From Woeseiaceae bacterium (GTDB taxonomy: Bacteria; Pseudomonadota; Gammaproteobacteria; Steroidobacterales; Woeseiaceae): a stretch of 64,000 nucleotides of DNA. A program made the position numbers and the translations under genes. The stretch is from positions 1 to 64,000 of the forward strand of contig JAJFKR010000015.1 in NCBI GenBank assembly GCA_021773095.1. The letters are read 5' to 3'. Each line of letters begins with the position of its first letter. The first letter of the stretch is position 1. The notes under the pieces were generated by a model. That model ran no database searches, was not told the DNA's origin, and worked only from the letters and a program-made list of their open reading frames with translations. Positions 54,501 through 63,390 of this stretch are shown one piece after another.

Positions 54501-55625
54501 TCACGGCGTATACGAGCGCGGCACGCAGGCAGCGACTCTTGTCAGTAGCTCATAAGCAATGGTTTCAGAGCATCTGGCTACTTCACTGACGCACACTCCC
54601 TGCCCCCAAAGCTCGACCGAATTGCCAATAGCAACGTCCTGGTGGCCGGTCAGGTCAATCGAAGTCATACACATGGAAACCGTGCCGACCAGTGGTGCAA
54701 TCTGACCGTTAACCAGTGTCGGCGTACCACTCGGAGCGTGACGCGGGTAACCGTCGGCATAGCCGATGGCAACGGTTCCAATGACTGACGGCTCCGTGGC
54801 CGTCCAGGTCGCTCCGTAGCCAACCGATTCACCCGCGGGCACCTCACGAATTGCCACAATCTCCGAGCGTAAGGTCATCGCTGCCCGCAATCCGGCGGCA
54901 GTATCGACCTCCGTCGTCATCGGTGAAATTCCATACAACATATAGCCCGGTCGATTCCAGTCCGCATGGCTCTCAGGCCAGGCGAGAATGCCGGCTGAGT
55001 TGCTGATGCTCAGCGGCAGATCAAGCCCCGAGACACACGCCTTGAAGCGGTCCAACTGCTGCTTTGTAGCACCGCTCGCAACAGAGTCGGCACAGGCGAG
55101 GTGCGTACACAAAACAGCGACATTGAACCCGCCGTTGCGAAGGCGATCATGCGTGGACTTCAGATCATCGGGCATCAGGCCCAGTCGGTGCATGCCGCTA
55201 TCGACTTTTAGCCACAACGGCAGATCACCCGACAATCGCGACTTGAGAAGCTGCGACACCTGCTCGACTGTGTGCACGACGAGCTGGAGGTTGTTCGCAG
55301 CGGCCTCTTCGTATTCCTGGATATCGTTGGCACCATCAAGTACCAGCACGGGCCGCGAGATTCCAGCCGAGCGCAACTCAAGCGCTTCGTTGATATTAGC
55401 CACTGCAAATGCAGGAGCGATTTCCTGCAGAGCCTCCGCTACTCTCACGATACCGTGCCCGTAGGCATTCGATTTGATCACGGCGATATTCTTTGACTGC
55501 GGTGCGAGCGCAGACGCCAGAGCATAGTTCTCGCGAATGGCATCAAGATCGACAACGGCTACTGTCTTGCGATGCACAATTACTCTACCGCAATCCGGTG
55601 CAGGCCGAGACAGGCAAGAAAACAA
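54501..55625 (-). CDS. alr: Alanine racemase
   Basis: A PLP enzyme interconverting L- and D-alanine for the wall. The 374-aa frame is probably about 18 residues too long at the N-terminus; the family begins at RKTVAVVDLDAIRENY. The PLP lysine is in AVIKSNAYGHGI, the catalytic tyrosine in GTVAIGYADGYPRH. The usual VGRVSMD segment reads VGTVSMC, changing an arginine that lines the active-site entrance in known enzymes. Confidence 0.93.
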   Translation of the reverse strand: MFSCLSRPAPDCGRVIVHRKTVAVVDLDAIRENYALASALAPQSKNIAVIKSNAYGHGIVRVAEALQEIAPAFAVANINEALELRSAGISRPVLVLDGANDIQEYEEAAANNLQLVVHTVEQVSQLLKSRLSGDLPLWLKVDSGMHRLGLMPDDLKSTHDRLRNGGFNVAVLCTHLACADSVASGATKQQLDRFKACVSGLDLPLSISNSAGILAWPESHADWNRPGYMLYGISPMTTEVDTAAGLRAAMTLRSEIVAIREVPAGESVGYGATWTATEPSVIGTVAIGYADGYPRHAPSGTPTLVNGQIAPLVGTVSMCMTSIDLTGHQDVAIGNSVELWGQGVCVSEVARCSETIAYELLTRVAACVPRSYTP

Positions 55626-55748
55626 TGACTAGCGACGGTCGCGGGAATAAAAAGCCGATCCATGTTGGCCCATTACCTTGGTGTGGTTCTTAAGAGCAGC
55701 CACGCTAGTCATTTGGCCGATTGCAGTCAACCAATTCAGCCAATTTCT

Positions 55749-55804
55749 GAGATAAGGTGACAGTGACCTTATCTCGGGAGATAAGGTCACTGTCACCTTA
55801 TCTC
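55749..55804. repeat. Perfect inverted pair of 27-bp palindromic elements
   Basis: 55749-55775 and 55778-55804 are exact reverse complements, separated by GG. Each begins GAGATAAGGT and ends ACCTTATCTC around GACAGTG or CACTGTC. There is no T-run, so it is not a standard terminator. Confidence 0.85.
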
Positions 55805-55809
55805 AATCT

Positions 55810-55849
55810 CAAAAAAAATCCCCGGGCCGTTTCGGGTCCGGGGATTTTT
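55810..55849 (-). terminator. Rho-independent terminator of the tRNA operon
   Basis: On the minus strand AAAAATCCCCGGACC pairs with GGCCCGGGGATTTTTTTT around a small loop. It lies 5 bases after the tRNA-Asp 3' end. Confidence 0.9.
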
Positions 55850-55854
55850 GTCGT

Positions 55855-55931
55855 TGGCGGAGCGGACGGGACTCGAACCCGCGACCCCCGGCGTGACAGG
55901 CCGGTATTCTAACCAACTGAACTACCGCTCC
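55855..55931 (-). tRNA. tRNA-Asp (GTC)
   Basis: A 77-base cloverleaf on the minus strand begins GGAGCGGTAGTTCAG and ends CGCTCCGCCA with CCA encoded. The anticodon loop CTGTCAC between CCGGC and GCCGG gives anticodon GTC. It follows tRNA-Val in one transcript. Confidence 0.96.
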
Positions 55932-55937
55932 AAATCC

Positions 55938-56013
55938 TGGTGGGTGCTGACGGGATCGAACCGCCGACCCTCGCCTTGTAAGGGCGATGCTCTACCAGCT
56001 GAGCTAAGCACCC
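55938..56013 (-). tRNA. tRNA-Val (TAC)
   Basis: A 76-base cloverleaf on the minus strand begins GGGTGCTTAGCTCAG and ends AGCACCCACCA with CCA encoded. The anticodon loop CTTACAA gives anticodon TAC. It lies 6 bases upstream of tRNA-Asp. Confidence 0.96.
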
Positions 56014-56020
56014 TGTTGTG

Positions 56021-56044
56021 ATCGCCCGCATGGCGGGCTCCTAC
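56021..56044. repeat. REP unit, CCCGC-arm class, between hupB and tRNA-Val
   Basis: It has the same arms as the unit at 27060-27083, with ATCGC replacing GTCGC at the tail. Confidence 0.8.
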
Positions 56045-56062
56045 AGCAGTATATTTGGGCAT

Positions 56063-56090
56063 GAAAAAGCCCGTAAGAACGGGCTTTTTC
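56063..56090 (-). terminator. Rho-independent terminator of hupB
   Basis: AAAAAGCCCGT, a short loop and ACGGGCTTTTT form a symmetrical hairpin with a T-run on each strand, 26 bases after the hupB stop. Confidence 0.9.
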
Positions 56091-56115
56091 GTACCCTGTG
56101 CCCCGTTGGGGCGCG

Positions 56116-56388
56116 CTAGTTTACGGCATCCTTCAAGCCTTTGCCAGCCTTAAATCCAGGAACATTACTCGCCTTAATCTGGATGGTTTCACCCGTACGA
56201 GGATTGCGCCCTGCGCGTGCTGCGCGTGCTTTGACCGAGAACGTTCCGAAGCCAACGAGTGACACCGAACCGCCATTGGATAGCGTGCCTTGAATGCTAT
56301 CGAGTACTGCGTCGACTGCTTTGGTTGCATCAGCGCGTGACAGTCCTGCTGCACCCGCAACCGAGTCTATGAGTTCCCCTTTGTTCAT
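56116..56388 (-). CDS. hupB: DNA-binding protein HU
   Basis: A nucleoid protein of 90 aa from ATG 56388 (MNKGELIDSVAGAAGLSRADATKAV). The DNA-binding arm GRNPRTGETIQIKAS and the GFGTFSVKARAARAG segment are typical. The long frame to 56487 is rejected because HU begins MNK. It follows lon, as in most gammaproteobacteria. Confidence 0.96.
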   Translation of the reverse strand: MNKGELIDSVAGAAGLSRADATKAVDAVLDSIQGTLSNGGSVSLVGFGTFSVKARAARAGRNPRTGETIQIKASNVPGFKAGKGLKDAVN

Positions 56389-56564
56389 ACTATTCACCCT
56401 TGCAGATTGATTAAAGAAATGGTCATCAATCCAGCGAGCTTCCGTGTTGGCACAATCCGCTGAATGGCTGAAAGTGGCTCCGTGCATCCACCAACAACTA
56501 CGGGGCTTATACCAATTGGCATATAAAGCGTCAAATATCCTTTAACCACGCGGGTTACAGCGTG

Positions 56565-59036
56565 TTAGTGCGGACGCACCGTGTCGTCGGTTTTTTGCTC
56601 CTCAGAAGGCGATTTTGACTCCGGCTTGGAGTCGTTTTTGGAGGCCTCCGGCACCGGCATATGTACCAGTGCATGCTCCATAACTTCGTCGATCCATTTC
56701 ACTGGAACTATCGTCAGTTTGTCCTTGATGTTCTTCGGAATTTCGGCAAGGTCCTTCTTGTTCTCCTGGGGAATCAACACCGTCTCCAAACCACCTCTGT
56801 GGGCCGCCAGGAGCTTCTCTTTCAGCCCTCCGATCGGCAGTACTTCGCCACGCAGCGTGATCTCGCCCGTCATCGCAACATCGCTGTTAACGGGGATGTC
56901 TGTTAATGCCGACACCAGCGCAGTACACATGCCAACTCCCGCACTCGGTCCGTCCTTTGGAGTGGCCCCTTCGGGCACATGAACGTGCACATCCAGCTTC
57001 TGATGGAAGTCCTCCTCGATACCCCAGACCGCTGCCCGGCTGCGTACAACCGTCATTGCGGCCTGAATGGATTCGGTCATGACCTCACCCAATTGACCGG
57101 TGTGGGTGAGCTTGCCTTTACCCGGAACAACGGCTGCTTCGATGGTGAGAAGCTCTCCACCGACCTCGGTCCAGGCCAATCCAGTTACCTGGCCAACCTG
57201 ATCCCTGTCCTCGGCTTTGCCGTAGCGGAAACGGCGTACGCCAAGGTATTTTTCCATGCTTTTTGGCGTTACCAGCACCCGCGAATCGCGCGGCTTGAGC
57301 AGCAAAGACTTCACAACCTTGCGGCAGATCTTGGAGATCTCGCGCTCGAGATTACGAACACCCGATTCACGTGTGTAATGTTGGATAATGTCGCGAACGG
57401 CACCCTCGGTAATTTTGAGTTCTTTGACCTTAAGACCGTTCTCTTTGAGTTGCTTCGGTACCAGGTATTTAAGCGCGATATTGGTCTTTTCATCCTCGGT
57501 ATAACCCGGGATTCGAATAACCTCCATGCGATCCAGCAGCGGCGCAGGAATATTCAGACTATTCGCCGTGCAGACAAACATGACGTCCGACAGATCGAAA
57601 TCGACTTCGAGATAATGATCGGCGAAGGTCGAGTTTTGTTCGGGGTCCAGGACCTCGAGCAGCGCCGACGACGGATCGCCACGAAAATCCATCGCCATTT
57701 TGTCGACCTCGTCGAGCAGAAACAGCGGATTGCGCACCTTCGTCTTCGAGAGGTTCTGGATGATCTTGCCTGGCATCGAACCGATGTAGGTTCGGCGATG
57801 ACCGCGGATCTCAGCCTCATCGCGCACGCCGCCCAGTGACATACGGACGAACTTGCGATTCGTCGAACGGGCGATACTCTGACCCAGGGACGTCTTGCCA
57901 ACGCCCGGAGGGCCGACGAGACACAGTATGGGGCCCTTGAGGCGCTTCACACGCTGTTGTACCGCGAGATACTCGAGAATGCGCTCTTTGACCTTCTCGA
58001 GACCGTAGTGGTCCGCTTCGAGCACCGCCTCGGCCTTTTTCAGGTCTTTGAATACCTTGCTGCGCTTCTTCCACGGCGCCTTGAGCAACCAGTCGATGTA
58101 GTTGCGCACGACCGTGGCCTCGGCCGACATCGGTGACATCAGCTTGAGCTTGTTGAGCTCGGAAACAGCTTTATCCTTGCCCTCCTTGGTCATACCGGCT
58201 TTTTCAATCTTGTTCTCAAGATCCGCCAATTCATTCGGCACATCGTCCATCTCGCCGAGTTCTTTCTGAATCGCCTTCATCTGTTCATTGAGGTAATACT
58301 CGCGCTGGCTCTTCTCCATCTGTTGCTTGACGCGACCACGGATGCGCTTCTCGATCTGCAGTACATCGATTTCACCCTCGATGATACCCAGTACCTGCTC
58401 AAGACGTGCGCGCACGTCCTGAATCTCGAGGATGCGTTGCTTCTCAGACAGCTTCAGTGCCATGTGCGCAGCCACCGTATCGGCCAGGCGCCCGGGCTCA
58501 TCAATACCGCTCAAGCTCGTCAGCACCTCGGGCGGTACCTTCTTGTTCAGTTTCACATAGGCTTCGAACTGCGAAATGATCGAGCGCACGAGCACGTCGA
58601 TTTCACGCTCATCATGACGGTCGTCTTCTGTCAGCAAATTGATCTCGGCTGAGAAATGATCGTCAACATTGATGCGGTCAATCAGCGCGCGCTCGCCACC
58701 TTCGACCAGAACCTTGACCGTTCCGTCCGGCAGCTTTAGCAGCTGCAAGATGGTCGACAACGTACCAACTTCATATAAATCCGCGGGTTGCGGCTCATCC
58801 AGATCGGCCGCTTTTTGTGCTACCAGCAAGATACGCTTGCCCGCATTCATTGATTTTTCGAGTGCGATTATCGATTTTTGACGTCCGACGAACAGCGGAA
58901 TCACCATGTGCGGGTAAACGACAACGTCACGCAATGGCAATACCGGCACACCGGATGAGTCATCGATGATGTGCTCTTCCGGGGACGGATCAATCGATGA
59001 GACCAAATCTTTTTCAGGTTTGTCGTGTTCAGACAC
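56565..59036 (-). CDS. lon: ATP-dependent protease Lon
   Basis: A cytoplasmic serine protease of 823 aa that removes damaged and regulatory proteins. It has an N-terminal substrate domain ([20 protein letters not shown]), the AAA+ module (Walker [18 protein letters not shown]-type Walker B as FLLDEVDKM), and the protease domain with Ser in [11 protein letters not shown] and Lys in [14 protein letters not shown]. It lies between clpX and hupB in the conserved order. Confidence 0.97.
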   Translation of the reverse strand: MSEHDKPEKDLVSSIDPSPEEHIIDDSSGVPVLPLRDVVVYPHMVIPLFVGRQKSIIALEKSMNAGKRILLVAQKAADLDEPQPADLYEVGTLSTILQLLKLPDGTVKVLVEGGERALIDRINVDDHFSAEINLLTEDDRHDEREIDVLVRSIISQFEAYVKLNKKVPPEVLTSLSGIDEPGRLADTVAAHMALKLSEKQRILEIQDVRARLEQVLGIIEGEIDVLQIEKRIRGRVKQQMEKSQREYYLNEQMKAIQKELGEMDDVPNELADLENKIEKAGMTKEGKDKAVSELNKLKLMSPMSAEATVVRNYIDWLLKAPWKKRSKVFKDLKKAEAVLEADHYGLEKVKERILEYLAVQQRVKRLKGPILCLVGPPGVGKTSLGQSIARSTNRKFVRMSLGGVRDEAEIRGHRRTYIGSMPGKIIQNLSKTKVRNPLFLLDEVDKMAMDFRGDPSSALLEVLDPEQNSTFADHYLEVDFDLSDVMFVCTANSLNIPAPLLDRMEVIRIPGYTEDEKTNIALKYLVPKQLKENGLKVKELKITEGAVRDIIQHYTRESGVRNLEREISKICRKVVKSLLLKPRDSRVLVTPKSMEKYLGVRRFRYGKAEDRDQVGQVTGLAWTEVGGELLTIEAAVVPGKGKLTHTGQLGEVMTESIQAAMTVVRSRAAVWGIEEDFHQKLDVHVHVPEGATPKDGPSAGVGMCTALVSALTDIPVNSDVAMTGEITLRGEVLPIGGLKEKLLAAHRGGLETVLIPQENKKDLAEIPKNIKDKLTIVPVKWIDEVMEHALVHMPVPEASKNDSKPESKSPSEEQKTDDTVRPH

Positions 59037-59118
59037 CGTGAATAACCTCGTTCTATATTAAAGCTGGTTGTGGAAGTGCGGCCTAACGGTCGCAATTCAA
59101 GCTTCGGTATTCGATGTC

Positions 59119-60435
59119 TTACGCGCCGTCCGAACCCGTCTGTCTGGGCGGCTGCTCGATGTTCACGGTCGGTGTTTCGTCCGACTCGTAAATCACATAC
59201 GGCGGGTTCTCACCAGTGACAACCGCGCCGTCAACGACCACTTTCTTCGCACTGTCCGAAGACGGCAGATCGTACATCGTGTCGAGCAACACGTTCTCGA
59301 GAATGGTGCGCAGGCCGCGAGCGCCCGTCTTTCGATCCATCGCCTTTGTGGCCACAGCGCGCAGTGCGTCATCGCGGAATTCCAGATCCACGCCTTCCAT
59401 CTCGAAGAGCTTTTTGTACTGCTTTGTCAGCGCGTTCTTCGGCTCGAGCAGAATTTGTACGAGTGCGTCCTCGTCCAGTTCCTCAAGCGTCGCAACGACC
59501 GGCATACGACCAACGAATTCCGGAATCAGCCCGAAGCGAATCAGATCTTCCGGTTCCACGTCGTGTAGCAGCTCGCCAATGCTCTTCTCATCCTCGCTCG
59601 TCTTGACGTCAGCCACAAAGCCGATACCCGCTTTCGACGAGCGATTTTGAATAATCTTTTCCAGACCCGCAAACGCACCACCGCAAATAAACAGGATGTT
59701 GCCCGTATCCACCTGCAGGAATTCCTGCTGCGGATGTTTGCGTCCACCCTGTGGCGGCACCGACGCTATCGTGCCCTCGATCAGCTTCAGGAGCGCCTGT
59801 TGCACGCCCTCACCTGATACGTCTCTTGTTATCGACGGGTTGTCCGATTTTCTTGAGATTTTATCGATCTCATCGATGTAGACGATGCCGGTCTGCGCCT
59901 TGTCGACATCGTAGTCACACTTTTGCAGCAGTTTCTGAATGATGTTTTCGACGTCCTCGCCCACGTAACCCGCCTCGGTGAGGGTGGTTGCGTCTGCAAT
60001 CGTGAACGGAACATTGAGCAGTCGCGCCAGGGTCTCGGCCAGCAGCGTCTTGCCGCAGCCTGTCGGTCCGATCAGGAGAATATTGCTTTTCGCGAGCTCG
60101 ATATCGTCCTTGGAACGCTCGTCGAGACGATCGTTCAGGCGCTTGTAATGGTTGTATACGGCGACGGACAGAACTTTTTTCGCGCGTTCCTGGCCAATGA
60201 CGTACTCATCGAGCACTCCATTGATCTCCATCGGCTTCGGCAGCTTGTCGTGCCCGGCATCGCCGGTGTCCTCAAGCTCCTCGCGGATGATGTCATTGCA
60301 CAGCTCGACGCACTCATCGCAAACAAAAACGGAAGGGCCCGCAATCAGCTTGCGAACTTCGTGCTGGGATTTGCCGCAAAAAGAACAATAAAGGAGTTTA
60401 CCGTCCTCGTTCTTACCGCGGGATTCGTCGCTCAT
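59119..60435 (-). CDS. clpX: ATP-dependent unfoldase ClpX
   Basis: An AAA+ unfoldase of 438 aa that feeds substrates to ClpP. The N-terminal zinc-binding domain has CSFCGK and [10 protein letters not shown], Walker [13 protein letters not shown], the Walker [11 protein letters not shown], and the ClpP-binding IGF loop in AGIGFVADV. The pore loop sequence GYVGEDVE is present. The usual upstream partners clpP and tig are absent; a cytochrome gene ends 156 bases away. Confidence 0.97.
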   Translation of the reverse strand: MSDESRGKNEDGKLLYCSFCGKSQHEVRKLIAGPSVFVCDECVELCNDIIREELEDTGDAGHDKLPKPMEINGVLDEYVIGQERAKKVLSVAVYNHYKRLNDRLDERSKDDIELAKSNILLIGPTGCGKTLLAETLARLLNVPFTIADATTLTEAGYVGEDVENIIQKLLQKCDYDVDKAQTGIVYIDEIDKISRKSDNPSITRDVSGEGVQQALLKLIEGTIASVPPQGGRKHPQQEFLQVDTGNILFICGGAFAGLEKIIQNRSSKAGIGFVADVKTSEDEKSIGELLHDVEPEDLIRFGLIPEFVGRMPVVATLEELDEDALVQILLEPKNALTKQYKKLFEMEGVDLEFRDDALRAVATKAMDRKTGARGLRTILENVLLDTMYDLPSSDSAKKVVVDGAVVTGENPPYVIYESDETPTVNIEQPPRQTGSDGA

Positions 60436-60591
60436 ACAGGTGTTGCCTTTGTGACCCAGTCATTTGGACCGTAGTTTACATGGGCGCTTTGGGTGTGCAA
60501 AGCCACACGTCACAGAAGTGCCCTTTTACCTTATAACAGATTGATATTTAAGAGTTTAGTTCACGATGATTTTGACAAATAGGCCCGAAAA

Positions 60592-61578
60592 TCAGCGAGA
60601 TGCCGATGAATGGAAAAATTTGTAGAGGAAAAGCGACTCGGTACCGTGGCAATCCGCACACAGGGGCTCCACGAACTCGGGCAACCGGAGGTGCAGACCT
60701 TTCAGGTGCTCCGGTCGCCCTTCGGCCGTTTCCTGGTGCACATTGTGACAGGTAGGACAGCCGATATTGCCTACCCTTGCGTGGCGCGAATTCTCGTCAA
60801 AAACGGGCATTTCACCGGGTGTGTTCGTGCGGATGGTGCCGCGTATGTCCTGTGACCAGGCCACAACCTCTACCGGATGCTCCGCAGGATTCGGCTCATC
60901 GTCGTGACAACTGCGGCAGAAGGTATTGACGGTGAGATTACCCTCGCCCTGAGAACGACCCCACATCACTGGCAATTCAGAGCCATGTGCCGCATGACAG
61001 GCGCCGCAGGTGCCCCGTTGCTCGAAGTCCTGAGATCGGCGCTTACCTTTGTCGTGGCCGCTGCCATCAATGGCGGCCTTGTCTTCGTGACAGGCAAGGC
61101 AAAGTTCACCATTCGCGCTGGCACGCATGAAGGGCTTGACCTTGCTTGGAGCGTCATCTGATTCGTTCAGATGTGCAGAGTGGCAGGTGCCGCAGTACAT
61201 GTTGTCGTCATCGTTCATTGGGAATACGGGATCGCCGCCGAGTTCTGCAACGGTGATGTTGTCGGACGGTTTCATGCCGATCCGGTGCCCGTGGTTTTCG
61301 CCGCCCTTCCAGACATCCCGGGAATCCTTCACGAAGCCGTCGTGGCAGGAGAAGCACATGCCGGATGTGCTCGCACCATCCTGAACACCACTTGGCTCTT
61401 CGGGATATTCCTCGACCGGTGTGATTGGAGTGGCTCGCCTGCCCTTGAAGTCACGTATCTTCATGACGTGGCAGTTCTTGCAGTCGAACATGTCGGCGGC
61501 TTCTTCGGCAAGCGCGGGAGTCGGTGATGACAGCAACGCGAAACCGAGAAGCAGGAGTGCAATATTGATGGACTTCAT
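60592..61578 (-). CDS. Octahaem c-type cytochrome
   Basis: A 328-aa exported protein, with signal peptide MKSINIALLLLGFALLSSPTPALA. It has eight CxxCH motifs: DCKNCH, MCFSCH, YCGTCH, LCLACH, TCGACH, FCRSCH, GCPTCH, LCADCH. Several are spaced as CxxCH-x-x-H (for example CGTCHSAH, CGACHAAH, CPTCHNVH), as in doubled-CXXCH cytochromes. It is the last gene of the operon, four bases overlapping the propeller gene. It should carry electrons in the periplasm; donor and acceptor are unknown. Confidence 0.88.
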   Translation of the reverse strand: MKSINIALLLLGFALLSSPTPALAEEAADMFDCKNCHVMKIRDFKGRRATPITPVEEYPEEPSGVQDGASTSGMCFSCHDGFVKDSRDVWKGGENHGHRIGMKPSDNITVAELGGDPVFPMNDDDNMYCGTCHSAHLNESDDAPSKVKPFMRASANGELCLACHEDKAAIDGSGHDKGKRRSQDFEQRGTCGACHAAHGSELPVMWGRSQGEGNLTVNTFCRSCHDDEPNPAEHPVEVVAWSQDIRGTIRTNTPGEMPVFDENSRHARVGNIGCPTCHNVHQETAEGRPEHLKGLHLRLPEFVEPLCADCHGTESLFLYKFFHSSASR

Positions 61579-62519
61579 TGCTGCGCCTCCTCTGCCGGTG
61601 CTGGTGGCGGAGCCTGCGGCTCCAGTACCAACACATTGCCCGCCAGCATTTGCGTCACGTACAGGCGCGTACCTTCGGCAGCAAGACCAACAGGGGTATT
61701 GAATACTGTCGCTGTGCCTTCTTCACCGATGACATAGAGAAACTCGCCGGCTGAGTCGAACACCTGAATAACACCGAGGAAACTGTCGCTAACGAAGATA
61801 TTCCCGGATGAATCAATCGCAACACCTTTCGGCCGGAAAAAAGTACCCGCCTTACCGCCCAGCTTGCCGATAGTCAGCAGGTGGGTTCCGGCAGGATCAA
61901 ATTTTTGCACACGTGCATTCAGCACATCGACGACAAATACGTTGCCCGCCGCGTCGATATCGATGCTTGCCGGATAACGAAATTGACCATCGTCTTCGCC
62001 CTCACCGCCCCAGGCGCGCAGAAGTTCGCCTTTGGTTGAGAAGACAAGGACCTTGTGACTGTTATTGGCGCTTACAAATAACTCTTTGCCTTTGGGTCCG
62101 ACCGCAACATCGACCGGTACCACATCGACACCGTCGTCCTCGAGAGGGATAGTGCGCCGGAACTTGCCTTTGGCGTCGAACATTACGAGACGATTATTGC
62201 CCTTGTCGGCAATGTAAACCTCGCTTCTACCGCTGACACCAATGCCGAGCGGACTGTCGAGTTGCCCGTCATCGGAACCCGGCGTACCCAGGGATGCAAC
62301 GCGCGAACCCGCCGCGTCGAAGACCGCGATCTGGTGGTTACCACCGTCAACCACGTATATTCGATTGTTCTTGCCAATGCCAACGTCGGACGGCAGAGAC
62401 AGCGATTCGAGGGTAACTCGCTGATTGGGAGCTGCGGCAGGCAGTTCCTCGGCCAACGCGCTGCTCGCCAAAGCAAGGCTTACCGTCGCGAGGACCCGGA
62501 TATTCTTTCTATTTGTCAT
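61575..62519 (-). CDS. Exported NHL-repeat six-bladed beta-propeller
   Basis: A 314-aa protein with a signal peptide (ATVSLALASSALAEEL). NHL blades repeat at about 45-residue intervals: LPSDVGIGKNNRIYVVDGGNHQIAVFD, LDSPLGIGVSGRSEVYIADKGNNRLVMFD, and so on, then FRPKGVAIDSSGNIFVSDSF. A proline/alanine-rich tail closes it. NHL propellers bind other proteins; sitting between multihaem cytochrome genes, it may organise them. It overlaps its neighbours by 11 and 4 bases. Confidence 0.88.
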   Translation of the reverse strand: MTNRKNIRVLATVSLALASSALAEELPAAAPNQRVTLESLSLPSDVGIGKNNRIYVVDGGNHQIAVFDAAGSRVASLGTPGSDDGQLDSPLGIGVSGRSEVYIADKGNNRLVMFDAKGKFRRTIPLEDDGVDVVPVDVAVGPKGKELFVSANNSHKVLVFSTKGELLRAWGGEGEDDGQFRYPASIDIDAAGNVFVVDVLNARVQKFDPAGTHLLTIGKLGGKAGTFFRPKGVAIDSSGNIFVSDSFLGVIQVFDSAGEFLYVIGEEGTATVFNTPVGLAAEGTRLYVTQMLAGNVLVLEPQAPPPAPAEEAQQ

Positions 62520-63390
62520 GGCAGGCCTGGCAAATGTTGTTCACGCGGAGTCGGCTTCCAATCCCTGGCTCCTGCGATCCGTGTTCACCACCCACCTTGA
62601 AATCGTGTGGGTTGTGGCAGGTGGCACAGAAGATCTCACCATTTAGCGGATTGAGCGGCAATCCGACACCGGTCTCTACTTGCGTTGTTCGCATATTTTC
62701 GAGCACTTCCGGAGAAGGGGCAACGAGATGAACCCACCCCTCCACCCGATCGGAAAAATACAAACTCTTCGGGTGTGGCTTGACGGCGTGGCAGCCTCGG
62801 CACGTGTCATTGAGGTCGTTCTGCATATTGAACTCAACAACCAGCCGGCCCGTCTTGCTGGTCTTTGGAAAATTCGAATGACACATGAGGCAGGTCGGCC
62901 GCGGCTGGCTTCCTGCGATCCCAATGTGCGGATTCAGCTTCTCGTATCCATCCGTCTCATGGCATTCAAAACAAAAATCGCCCGTGTTCCTTGACGTTCG
63001 GTCTCGCAAAAAACCCGGATTGTGAAAACTGTATTGTCGTGTCGGTCGCTTGCACTGATAGGTAATGTCGTGACAAGTCATACAGGCCATTTTTCCTTCT
63101 TTCAACGACCCTTTGAATTTGTCTCCAATATCCCTCGCTTGGACGGCGATGTCGGATGCATGTCGGCACGGACGTGCGCCGCCACGATCGCCATGACAGG
63201 TATCACACAGAGCTTCCGCGTCACCTTCGTGCAAATTGATATTACCGGCAACAGGCGTGCTATTGACATGGCAGGTTTGACAAGTGTTCCTGTTCCAGTG
63301 CGGGTCATCCTGCGCGCTCGCCAAAGCCGAGATCAACAACGTTCCCAGCAACAATGCAAGCGACACGAGTTTAGTAATTTTTGTCGTCAT
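62509..63390 (-). CDS. Octahaem c-type cytochrome
   Basis: A 293-aa exported protein from ATG 63390 (MTTKITKLVSLALLLGTLLISALASAQ). Eight CxxCH sites: TCQTCH, LCDTCH, ACMTCH, FCFECH, TCLMCH, TCRGCH, FCATCH, ICQACH. The spacing of the others is mixed, with CATCHNPH near the C-terminus. The start overlaps the upstream cytochrome by 20 bases. It belongs to the same operon as the propeller and likely forms one electron-transfer complex with it. Confidence 0.87.
   Translation of the reverse strand: MTTKITKLVSLALLLGTLLISALASAQDDPHWNRNTCQTCHVNSTPVAGNINLHEGDAEALCDTCHGDRGGARPCRHASDIAVQARDIGDKFKGSLKEGKMACMTCHDITYQCKRPTRQYSFHNPGFLRDRTSRNTGDFCFECHETDGYEKLNPHIGIAGSQPRPTCLMCHSNFPKTSKTGRLVVEFNMQNDLNDTCRGCHAVKPHPKSLYFSDRVEGWVHLVAPSPEVLENMRTTQVETGVGLPLNPLNGEIFCATCHNPHDFKVGGEHGSQEPGIGSRLRVNNICQACHDK

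Noticed and set aside
55749..55804. Terminator for alr or the tRNA operon at the long palindrome.
   Set aside because: No T-run follows, and a standard terminator lies at 55810-55849.
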